Assembly: GCF_947499265.1 (NCBI RefSeq)
Contig: NZ_CANMNK010000002.1
Coordinates: forward strand, 186,001 to 250,000
DNA: 64,000 nt
Reading direction: 5' to 3'
Source: an uncultured Roseobacter sp.
GTDB taxonomy: Bacteria; Pseudomonadota; Alphaproteobacteria; Rhodobacterales; Rhodobacteraceae
Of the stretch, positions 25,465-32,515 are shown one piece after another; position 1 is the stretch's first letter, and every line of letters begins with the position of its first letter. The notes under the pieces are model-generated. The model was not told the origin of the DNA. It did no database searches and worked only from the letters and a program-made list of their open reading frames with translations. The translations under genes and the position numbers were made by a program.

Positions 25465-27144
25465 ATGTCAATAAAACCTCCATTATCCGATCTACCGATT
25501 AAGACCGCTGACAGCGGTTTTTATCGGGGGTTCAGTGTTAACGTAACCGTCATCAGTAAGATCATCATTAGTATGCTGGTGGTCTGGTGTATCGTTTGGC
25601 CAACCCAGGCGGGCACCGTTCTGGGCAATTGGAACACGGCCATCCTGGCGCAGTTCGCGGCCTGGTACATCTGGGTGGTGACGGCCTTTGTGATCGTCTG
25701 CATCGGTTTGGCCATCTGGCCCACCGCCGGTCGCCTGAATCTGGGCACCGATGGCGAGAAGCCCGAGTTTTCGAATTTCTCATGGTTTTCGATGATGTTC
25801 GGCGCCGGGATCGGTGTCGGCATGCTGACATGGGCCGTGGCGGAACCCGTCGCCCACTTCAAGAACAACCCTTCGGTCATTCAGGGTCTGACAACCGCTC
25901 TTGATGCGGACAACGTGCGCACGGCCTATGTGTGGTCCTACCTGCACTGGGGTTTGGGCGCTTGGGCGTGTTACGCGATTGCAGGTCTGGCGCTGGCCTT
26001 CTTCAGCTACCGCCGGGGATTGCCGCTGACGATCCGCTCGTCACTGACACCTCTTTTTGGCAAATCCCTGTCCGGCCCGGTGGGCCACCTCATCGATATC
26101 GTGGCCGTTGTGGCGACAATTCTCGGTGTGGCGCAAACGCTTGGCTTCGGTGTTGAGCAGTTCGTGGCCGGTCTGACACGCATCGGGATCGGTGGTCTGG
26201 CGCTAGAAGATGGCTCTGCGACCACGATGGGCATCGTGATTGCCTTGCTGGTGATCATGGGGGCCTCGACGCTCTCGGCGCTGTCGGGTGTCGGCAAGGG
26301 CATCAAGTGGCTATCCAACATCAACATGGTGCTCTCGATCTTCCTGCTGGGGTTCTTCATTCTCTTCGGCGCAACATGGTTCGGGGCGATGGCCTTCTTC
26401 GTCGGCATTTGGGACTACCTGGTCGCGCTGCCATGGCTGAGCTTTAACGTCTACAGCTCTGATGGTGTCGAAGGGTCCGAAGCCTTCCTGCTGACGCAAT
26501 GGCAGGGCTGGTGGCCGGTGTTCTACTGGGCCTGGTGGATCGCCTTTGCTCCGTTTGTGGGTCTGTTCCTCGCACGTATCTCGCGTGGCCGGAGCATCCG
26601 CGAATTCGTGCTGGGTGCGATGATCGTACCGTCGCTGATGTGCTTTGTCTGGTTCGCCTGGGCCGGTGGCACAGCGATCGACCTCGAGCTCAACGGTGAG
26701 GCCAACGGGCTGATCCTTGATGCCGCCAACGGTGACAAGATCTTTGCGATGACCGAGTTCATGCTGGCGCCCATTGCGCAAGCACTGGCCTGGGCCATGG
26801 CGGTTGTGATCGTGGTTCTGCTGATGACGTTCCTCGTCACCTCCGCTGACTCTGCGGTGCTGATCGTGAACACCATCAACGCGGCCGGTGACGAAGGTCC
26901 AAAGGCCCGCCCTCACATCCTGTTCTGGGGTGCTGCTCTGGCGCTGGTGGTTGGCGGTCTGCTGATCTCCGGGGGGACGGGGGCCATTCAGACCGCGATG
27001 GTGATCGGGGCGCTTCCGTTCTCGATTGTCATGGCGCTGATGTGCATCGCTTTGATCAAGGCCATCTTCAACGATGGTCGCCGGGAAGCGGCTGGTGTCG
27101 CGACGACGATTGACCCGGAAACCTCGGTGATGCCTGCGGAATAA
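25465..27144 (+). CDS. BCCT-family transporter (betaine/choline/carnitine/DMSP type)
   Basis: 559 aa with 12 predicted membrane helices. The family signature in helix 8 is present as WWIAFAPFVGLFLARISRGR followed by SIREF, and the substrate-box region has GAGIGVGMLTWAVAEPVAHF (cited in parts). A Gly-rich GIGVGM in helix 3 agrees with Na+-coupled members. Transporters of this family take up glycine betaine, choline, carnitine or DMSP; the exact ligand cannot be decided here. ATG 25465 follows GGGAGA; an earlier in-frame start is rejected because it overlaps the promoter region. The divergent LysR gene and its box suggest substrate-induced catabolic use more than osmotic control. Confidence 0.9.
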   Translation: MSIKPPLSDLPIKTADSGFYRGFSVNVTVISKIIISMLVVWCIVWPTQAGTVLGNWNTAILAQFAAWYIWVVTAFVIVCIGLAIWPTAGRLNLGTDGEKPEFSNFSWFSMMFGAGIGVGMLTWAVAEPVAHFKNNPSVIQGLTTALDADNVRTAYVWSYLHWGLGAWACYAIAGLALAFFSYRRGLPLTIRSSLTPLFGKSLSGPVGHLIDIVAVVATILGVAQTLGFGVEQFVAGLTRIGIGGLALEDGSATTMGIVIALLVIMGASTLSALSGVGKGIKWLSNINMVLSIFLLGFFILFGATWFGAMAFFVGIWDYLVALPWLSFNVYSSDGVEGSEAFLLTQWQGWWPVFYWAWWIAFAPFVGLFLARISRGRSIREFVLGAMIVPSLMCFVWFAWAGGTAIDLELNGEANGLILDAANGDKIFAMTEFMLAPIAQALAWAMAVVIVVLLMTFLVTSADSAVLIVNTINAAGDEGPKARPHILFWGAALALVVGGLLISGGTGAIQTAMVIGALPFSIVMALMCIALIKAIFNDGRREAAGVATTIDPETSVMPAE

Positions 27145-27163
27145 TCTGGCAACAATGCTCCTT

Positions 27164-27195
27164 AAAGGCCCCGGTCACCACCGGGGCCTTTTTTT
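27164..27195 (+). terminator. Rho-independent terminator after the BCCT gene
   Basis: Perfect 11-bp stem aaaggccccgg (27164-27174) and ccggggccttt (27181-27191) with a 6-nt loop and a run of seven T. It lies 20 bases after the BCCT stop codon. Confidence 0.92.
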
Positions 27196-27398
27196 ATGTC
27201 GCCCAGCAACGATAGCATCACCCGAGGCTGTGGGATGGCCTACCGTCTTCGTGCCGCGTCGCGAAAGCAGAGCGATAGGTCCCGCTGTAAGAACCGTTGT
27301 CATATCGATTTGAACCGGTCGGGCGATGGGATGGTCATCAGATGAACCTCACCCTGTGCTGAAAGGGGTAAGATGATCTTGAGAGAGAGGAGAACGCC

Positions 27399-28133
27399 TT
27401 GTCTGAGACGCCGAGTTTAAATGACGAGCATCTGCAACCAATCGACGACGCGCAGCTTTTCCCGCAGGCTCGGAGCGTGCATCCGCCGCGCATATTGCTC
27501 TTGTACGGGTCCCTGCGGACCCGCTCTTTCAGCCGCCTGATGACAGAAGAAGCGGGACGCGTTTTAGGGCACCTTGGGGCGGAGGCAAAAACCTTCGATC
27601 CCTCAGGGTTGCCGCTGCCCGATGATACGGATGCACAACACCCCAAGGTACAGGAGTTGCGCGATCTGGTGACCTGGAGCGAGGGCATGGTCTGGTGCTC
27701 ACCGGAACGTCACGGGGCCATGACCGGGATCATGAAAGCGCAGATCGACTGGATACCACTCTCGCTAGGCGCGGTCCGGCCAACGCAGGGAAAAACGCTC
27801 GCCGTCATGCAGGTCTGCGGCGGGTCGCAAAGCTTCAACGCGATCAATCAGCTGCGCATCCTGGGCCGCTGGATGCGCTGTCTGACGATCCCGAACCAGT
27901 CGTCGGTTCCAAAAGTATTTCAACAGTTCGACAGCGACGATCGCATGAAACCATCACCTTACTATAACCGGATGGTCGACGTGATGGAGGAGTTGCTGAA
28001 ATTCACCCTGCTGACAAGAGACAGCAGCGCCTATCTGGTTGATCGCTACAGCGAACGCGTGAAGAGCGGCGAAGCTCTGACGCGCCGGGTCAATGAAAAG
28101 GCTTTGGGATCTGGCCAATGCAAAAGCTGCTAG
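27399..28133 (+). CDS. arsH: ArsH-type NADPH-dependent FMN oxidoreductase
   Basis: 244 aa, the usual ArsH length. The FMN-binding loop is [16 protein letters not shown] near residue 33-48, followed by [35 protein letters not shown] and [22 protein letters not shown] (cited in parts), all diagnostic of ArsH. The enzyme oxidises methylarsenite and other trivalent organoarsenicals or reduces quinones and azo dyes. The start is TTG at 27399, well placed after GAGAGAGGAG. No arsR, arsB/acr3 or arsC gene is near, so it stands alone. Confidence 0.88.
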   Translation: MSETPSLNDEHLQPIDDAQLFPQARSVHPPRILLLYGSLRTRSFSRLMTEEAGRVLGHLGAEAKTFDPSGLPLPDDTDAQHPKVQELRDLVTWSEGMVWCSPERHGAMTGIMKAQIDWIPLSLGAVRPTQGKTLAVMQVCGGSQSFNAINQLRILGRWMRCLTIPNQSSVPKVFQQFDSDDRMKPSPYYNRMVDVMEELLKFTLLTRDSSAYLVDRYSERVKSGEALTRRVNEKALGSGQCKSC

Positions 28134-28219
28134 CGGCTTGGTCCGCCAAGTCTGAACGGCAACCTGACCTGCTGCGTGCGCGCGCATCCGCTCGCTAGGA
28201 ACGGCCTTGGGGCGTCGGG

Positions 28220-28867
28220 TCAGCGCCGCTTTTCGACCACCCCATATTGCGCGTAGCCGCGATAGAGCTGGTGGTGGCGCGCGCTTGCGCCAGCGCCGCG
28301 CGCGATTTCGCTGAGAACGGGGGCCAGAGACATACGCGGGCTGACGTGGAATTTGCGCAGCCACTTGTTCAGCGCCGCTCCAAACCAGCGCGGCCAACCG
28401 TGTTGATCCGAAAAGTCGACCACATGCAGCTCTCCGCCGGGTGCAAGGTGGGCAAATGCCATGCTCAGCGCAGCCTCCCACTCCGGGATCATCGAGATCC
28501 CATATGAGATAAAAACCCGATCAAAGTGCGGACGATTAAACAGGTCCGCACCATCAAAATGGCAGGCATCTGCCTGGGCGAGCTGCACCTTCTCCCCCAA
28601 TTTGTCCTGCGCGGATCGCAGCATTTCAGATGAGATGTCCAACCCGTAGAACGCGCAATGCGGATATTTTTGCGCTGCGACCTGCAGGTTGCGCCCGGTG
28701 CCGCAGGCGATTTCCAGCACATGCGATCCTTCCTCCGGGGCGAGCCCGGCAATCAGGTGGTCGCGGCCAAAGAGGTAGTACTTCCGGGACAGATCATAGA
28801 TCAGCCGTTGATGGCGGTAGGTCTGGTTCATCAGGTCGGCGTGAGAATTGGCACCTGTATCAAGCAT
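28220..28867 (-). CDS. btaB: BtaB, N-methyltransferase of betaine lipid (DGTS) synthesis
   Basis: 215 aa class I SAM methyltransferase: motif I VLEIACGTGRN near residue 49-59, YGLDISSEML after strand 2, and LAPGGELHVVDFSDQHGWP later. BtaB adds three methyl groups to diacylglyceryl homoserine, giving diacylglyceryl-N,N,N-trimethylhomoserine, a phosphorus-free membrane lipid. The size and the position 5 nt after btaA are as in Rhodobacter sphaeroides and Sinorhizobium meliloti. It is the last gene of the plcP-btaA-btaB operon. The methyltransferase fold alone would not prove the function; the context does. Confidence 0.9.
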   Translation of the reverse strand: MLDTGANSHADLMNQTYRHQRLIYDLSRKYYLFGRDHLIAGLAPEEGSHVLEIACGTGRNLQVAAQKYPHCAFYGLDISSEMLRSAQDKLGEKVQLAQADACHFDGADLFNRPHFDRVFISYGISMIPEWEAALSMAFAHLAPGGELHVVDFSDQHGWPRWFGAALNKWLRKFHVSPRMSLAPVLSEIARGAGASARHHQLYRGYAQYGVVEKRR

Positions 28868-28872
28868 GGGTA

Positions 28873-30090
28873 TCAGCCTTCGAAGTGATAGAGGTGAAAG
28901 GCGCCGTAAATCGCCGAGCGGTCGCGTGCGCTGCCATCTTTGGAGGCTTCGTCGTCGTATGACCAGCGCCCAAGCAGGGCAGGGGCCACGCGCCCGGGCA
29001 GGATGTCAGCGGTGCCGCCGGTGCGGAAGATCACCCGTGCGCCGGGGCTGGCCGTGCGGGTGATCTCGCGCCAGAGCGCGTTCAACTGCGCGTCGTTCAT
29101 CCAGTCCTGCGCATCCAGAAGCACATATCCTTGTTTCGAGCCGTCCGGGGCCGTGGCCAGATGGTCGGTGAGCGATTGGTTCACGATCCTGCCGCGGTTG
29201 GCATAGCTGCGCAGTGCTTCGAAATTCTGTGGCTGGAGATAGGGCGGGAGCGCGGCGTCCGGGCTGGGATCATAGCACCGCGCAAATGCTTGCCAGGCAA
29301 AGTAATTCTCTCGAATTGGAAAGTCGCAGGTGAGCTTGCGCACGCGCTCGCGCAGCACCGGAAGCACATCGCCACCCCCATCTGCGGCCAGCTTGTCATA
29401 CTGCGCAGGCGGGATGCCCAGACCGAACAGCGACGCCCGGAAACCAGCGAGCTTTTTCACCAGCCACATGTCAAAGAGCGGGGCAATCTCTGTGTCGAAA
29501 AAGGCCTGCTGCTCAGTCTGGGTGCGCGCCGCCAACAGCCTGGAGAAATCAACACGGCCGAGACGCGCGACCAGATGCACCGCGCCCAGAAAACGACCAA
29601 GCAGCCCATATTGGTAAAAACCCTTCTGGAACAGCGAAAGCCTGCGGCGGAATGGCGACCCGCCTTCCCAGAAAGCGCGGCTTTGGTCATCCAGACTGTG
29701 CCGCAGATAGCGGTCATAAAGCCGCATATTGCTTGCCATGTCAGCACGTCCGAAAAACTGGTAGAGCGCCGCGTGGTCGGGCAGGTTTTGTGCCGCGGCC
29801 AGTTTCAGGCGGCCCAGAGCCACATGGGCCGGTGACAGATCAACCGCCGTGACAGAGGCCGGTCCGGCGGTCAGATAGGACATCATGTTGCAGCTACCAG
29901 AGGCGATGCAGACCAGATTGTCGTCGGGGCTGATCTGCAGGGCGGCCAGGTCGACAACCGGGTCCTCCCAGATCTGAGGATACACCAGACCGAGAAACAG
30001 GCGCGAGAAGAGCTGTTCCAGATGCCCGGTCGTTGCATCGGTGTCTTGCCGAACGGCGGCGTCCAGCTGGGCCTGTGCGGAGATGTTCAT
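28873..30090 (-). CDS. btaA: BtaA, SAM:diacylglycerol 3-amino-3-carboxypropyltransferase (DUF3419)
   Basis: 405 aa, the normal BtaA length. The N-terminal part FSRLFLGLVYPQIWEDPVVDL and CIASGSCNMMSYLTAGPASVTAVDLSPAH (both cited in fragments: YPQIWEDP, SGSCNMMSYL) identify DUF3419. BtaA moves the aminocarboxypropyl group of S-adenosylmethionine to diacylglycerol at the inner membrane, the first committed step of betaine lipid synthesis. ATG at 30088-30090 is 15 nt after the metallophosphoesterase gene and the stop is 5 nt before btaB. The pair btaA-btaB is classically induced by phosphate starvation. Confidence 0.92.
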   Translation of the reverse strand: MNISAQAQLDAAVRQDTDATTGHLEQLFSRLFLGLVYPQIWEDPVVDLAALQISPDDNLVCIASGSCNMMSYLTAGPASVTAVDLSPAHVALGRLKLAAAQNLPDHAALYQFFGRADMASNMRLYDRYLRHSLDDQSRAFWEGGSPFRRRLSLFQKGFYQYGLLGRFLGAVHLVARLGRVDFSRLLAARTQTEQQAFFDTEIAPLFDMWLVKKLAGFRASLFGLGIPPAQYDKLAADGGGDVLPVLRERVRKLTCDFPIRENYFAWQAFARCYDPSPDAALPPYLQPQNFEALRSYANRGRIVNQSLTDHLATAPDGSKQGYVLLDAQDWMNDAQLNALWREITRTASPGARVIFRTGGTADILPGRVAPALLGRWSYDDEASKDGSARDRSAIYGAFHLYHFEG

Positions 30091-30105
30091 CAGGTCTGGG
30101 CCTCG

Positions 30106-30945
30106 CTATACATTTTCCAGTTGCTTGTCTTTGCGGCGGGCGCGGCGCAGGCGCGCGCGTTTGCGGGATTGCCGGGCAGAGTTTTCCCAGTCGATCAGGG
30201 CCAGGCGGCCACTGTCCAACTCCACAACCGCGATGCAGCTCTCGACCCAATCGCCGGTATTCACATAGGCAATGCCATCCATCTCGCGGATGGCGGCGCT
30301 GTGAATGTGGCCGCAAATGACACCATCATAGCCGCCGCGTCGGGCTTCGGTTGTAAGCACGTTTTCATATTCACTGATGTAGTTCACGGCTTGCTTGACC
30401 TGATGCTTGGCCCACTTCGACAGCGACCAGTATTGCCCGCCCCAGAGCCAGCGCAGCCGGTTTAGCCGGGTATTGAGCCACAGCATGAAACCATAGGCCC
30501 GGTCGCCCACATGCGCGAGCCACCGGGCGTTGACCACCACCGAGTCGAATTGGTCCCCGTGCGTGACCAGAAACCGCTTGCCATCGGCGCTGGTAAAATC
30601 GGCGCTCTGCAGCACCTCAATGCCGCCAAAATGCGTGCCCAGATAGGAACGCAGAAATTCGTCGTGATTGCCCGGGATCAAATAGATCTTTGCCCCATCA
30701 TGTGCCTTGGCCAAAAGGGTCTGGACCACGTCATTATGGGCCTGCGGCCACAGAAAACCTTTGCGCCGGATGCGCCAGGCATCGACGATGTCACCGACGA
30801 GATAGTATTCCCGTGCCTCGTGTTGACGCAGAAAATCCAGCAGCAATTCCGCCTGGCAACCGGGCGTGCCCAGATGGATATCCGACAAGAAGATGGTGCG
30901 GTAATTCACGTTGCTGCCCGGCCAGTTTGCTTTTGTGCCGTGCAT
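30106..30945 (-). CDS. plcP: PlcP-type metallophosphoesterase (phospholipase C)
   Basis: 279 aa if started at ATG 30945; a GTG at 30907-30909 would give 267 aa and begins VNYRTIFLSDIHLG, the usual N-terminus of this family. Calcineurin-like metal motifs are all present: SDIHLG, GDIVDAW, GNHDE, THGDQFD and GHIHSA. The family looks like LpxH but includes PlcP, which removes phospholipid headgroups under phosphate limitation to give diacylglycerol. The direct link to btaA (gap 15 nt), which consumes diacylglycerol, makes PlcP the better call. GGAG before the ATG supports the long form, a promoter-like element just upstream supports the short one. The C-terminus is very basic. Confidence 0.82.
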   Translation of the reverse strand: MHGTKANWPGSNVNYRTIFLSDIHLGTPGCQAELLLDFLRQHEAREYYLVGDIVDAWRIRRKGFLWPQAHNDVVQTLLAKAHDGAKIYLIPGNHDEFLRSYLGTHFGGIEVLQSADFTSADGKRFLVTHGDQFDSVVVNARWLAHVGDRAYGFMLWLNTRLNRLRWLWGGQYWSLSKWAKHQVKQAVNYISEYENVLTTEARRGGYDGVICGHIHSAAIREMDGIAYVNTGDWVESCIAVVELDSGRLALIDWENSARQSRKRARLRRARRKDKQLENV

Positions 30946-30956
30946 ATCGCGCTCCG

Positions 30957-30974
30957 ATCACAGAAACATGACGT
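30957..30974 (-). promoter_or_regulatory. Candidate Pho box upstream of plcP-btaA-btaB
   Basis: On the minus strand the bases ACGTCATGTTTCTGTGAT match 13 of 18 positions of the Pho box consensus CTGTCATAWAWCTGTCAY, with both half-sites recognisable (GTCAT and CTGTGAT). Ten bases downstream is TATGCA, a possible -10 element, as expected when PhoB replaces the -35 contact. It fits the known phosphate control of betaine lipid genes, but rests on one site seen by eye. Confidence 0.42.
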
Positions 30975-31174
30975 CCGCGCTTTTGGTCTTTTGTGGGCGC
31001 TATCGATCAGAGCATAGGGGCGATAAATGGAGAGGAAAACGCATCACAGCATGGCTGATGGCGAAGGCTTTCGCGCAGAAAAAAGCATCAGCGATCCGGT
31101 TTTTCCCACTGCATCAAAATCTTGACGAAATTCATCGCTATGCATGGGGCCAGAGAAATCATCCGGTGGTCCGA

Positions 31175-32515
31175 ATGAGCGCGCTTGAACAAAACTATCG
31201 TTATCTGGCCCGGTCAGCGCTGCGCGATCATGCCGACGGTCAGACCCTGGCTCTGGTAAGCGATACCAGTGCGTCGCCTGCGAACCAGGGTCAATTCCTG
31301 AAAGCGAGGGCGCTCTATCCGGATGTGACGGCCCGGGGTCTCAGGGCCGTGTCCGAGATTGTCGGGTCGCGGTTCTATGTGCCGCCATCAATGTTGGCGC
31401 GCCTGCTGCGCGAAGCGGATCCGGTGGCAACCGTCAGCGGCACTGCCGTCCGGTTTGAGGGCTTTTCCGCCTGCTGCAGCGCCTATATCCGGCTTGATCT
31501 TGACCAGAATGCGCTGAACACCACGCTGCGCCGGAAGGGCACCGTGAACGTGGATTTTGGCGCCGAGGTGCGGAGTGCGCTGGCCCAGATGAGCATGCGC
31601 AACACGCTGGACCTGACGATTGGTGCAGATGCGGTTGAGGTCGCGCGCGACGGCCAAGCCATCGTGGAGAAGAAAGTGCCGATGCCCCTGCGGTGGATCA
31701 AGGGGTTTGCCGAGGTGCAAACCGTTATGGCGGGCATGACGAAAGCCTATACCCTCAAATCTGTGGCGGCGCAGCGTTTTTTGCGGCAGTTGCCGCGCGG
31801 AAAGAGTGATCATCTTCAATGGCTTACTCTGGCCGGTAATCTGCCGCGTTTGACGATGCGTGAGGTGCCTAGCGCGGTGCCTTTGCGTGGTGCGCATCGT
31901 TTGCGTGCTTTGGAGGTGATGGCTGGGCTGTGTGAGCGTTTGGAGGTCTATGTCGATCGGGATACGGGCGCTTCGGCCTGGGTGCTAGAGCTTGCTGCTC
32001 AGCGCCTGTGCCTTGTCTTGAACGCGGATCCGTGGCGGGGGTTTTCCGGGGATGGGGGGGTGCTGTCGCAGATTGCAACCTCGGACGGGTCCGGGGCGGC
32101 GGCGCTGCGGGCGCAATTGTGCTGGCAGGAACAGTTGGACGAGGTGTCTCTCGCCGCTGCAACGGGTTTGTCGCTGCGCGATACCCGCCGCGCGATGGCG
32201 GAACTGGCCGCTGTCAGCCTGCTTGGGTTTGATCTGAAAGAGAACAGATACTTCCACCGCGTTCTGCCGTTTGATCTGGAACGCATCGCGGCGATCAACC
32301 CCCGCCTCAATGCCGCGCAAAAGCTGCTCGACAAAGGGGCTGTACGGATGATCGGAAAAGGCGCTGAAGTGCGCAGTGCCGGTGTGATCCATCGGGTAGA
32401 CGCGCATGCTGAGGGCTGGCGCTGCACCTGCCCCTGGTACTCTAAACATGCCGGGGGCCGGGGCCCGTGCAAACATGTGCTGGCGGTCGAAATGCAGGTG
32501 GAGCAAGGGGCATGA
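31175..32515 (+). CDS. SWIM zinc-finger protein of unknown function
   Basis: 446 aa from the ATG at 31175 (MSALEQNYRYLARSALRD); the frame is open further upstream but overlaps the divergent plcP promoter. The C-terminus carries a SWIM zinc finger: C-T-C, 12 residues, then C-K-H (CTCPWYSKHAGG and GPCKHVLA), around residues 415-435. The middle contains LIGADAVEVARDGQAIVEKKVPMPLRWIKGF-type beta-rich segments (for example KKVPMPLRWIKGF) and FLRQLPRGK. SWIM domains bind DNA or protein partners. It overlaps the next gene by four bases (ATGA), so the two products very likely form a complex. Proteins like this occur with large helical-repeat partners in other bacteria; their function is not established. 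Confidence 0.75.
   Translation: MSALEQNYRYLARSALRDHADGQTLALVSDTSASPANQGQFLKARALYPDVTARGLRAVSEIVGSRFYVPPSMLARLLREADPVATVSGTAVRFEGFSACCSAYIRLDLDQNALNTTLRRKGTVNVDFGAEVRSALAQMSMRNTLDLTIGADAVEVARDGQAIVEKKVPMPLRWIKGFAEVQTVMAGMTKAYTLKSVAAQRFLRQLPRGKSDHLQWLTLAGNLPRLTMREVPSAVPLRGAHRLRALEVMAGLCERLEVYVDRDTGASAWVLELAAQRLCLVLNADPWRGFSGDGGVLSQIATSDGSGAAALRAQLCWQEQLDEVSLAAATGLSLRDTRRAMAELAAVSLLGFDLKENRYFHRVLPFDLERIAAINPRLNAAQKLLDKGAVRMIGKGAEVRSAGVIHRVDAHAEGWRCTCPWYSKHAGGRGPCKHVLAVEMQVEQGA

Noticed and set aside
25465-27144. DddT-type DMSP transporter
   Set aside because: Possible in a marine bacterium, but no ddd lyase or dmdA gene is next to it and the BCCT substrate cannot be read from the motifs seen.
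28137-28150. Small hairpin cttgg/ccaag between arsH and btaB
   Set aside because: Only five base pairs and no T-run; not convincing as a terminator.
30106-30945. LpxH (UDP-2,3-diacylglucosamine hydrolase of lipid A synthesis)
   Set aside because: The fold is the same, but the tight operon with btaA and btaB and the basic C-terminus favour a PlcP-type phospholipase C.
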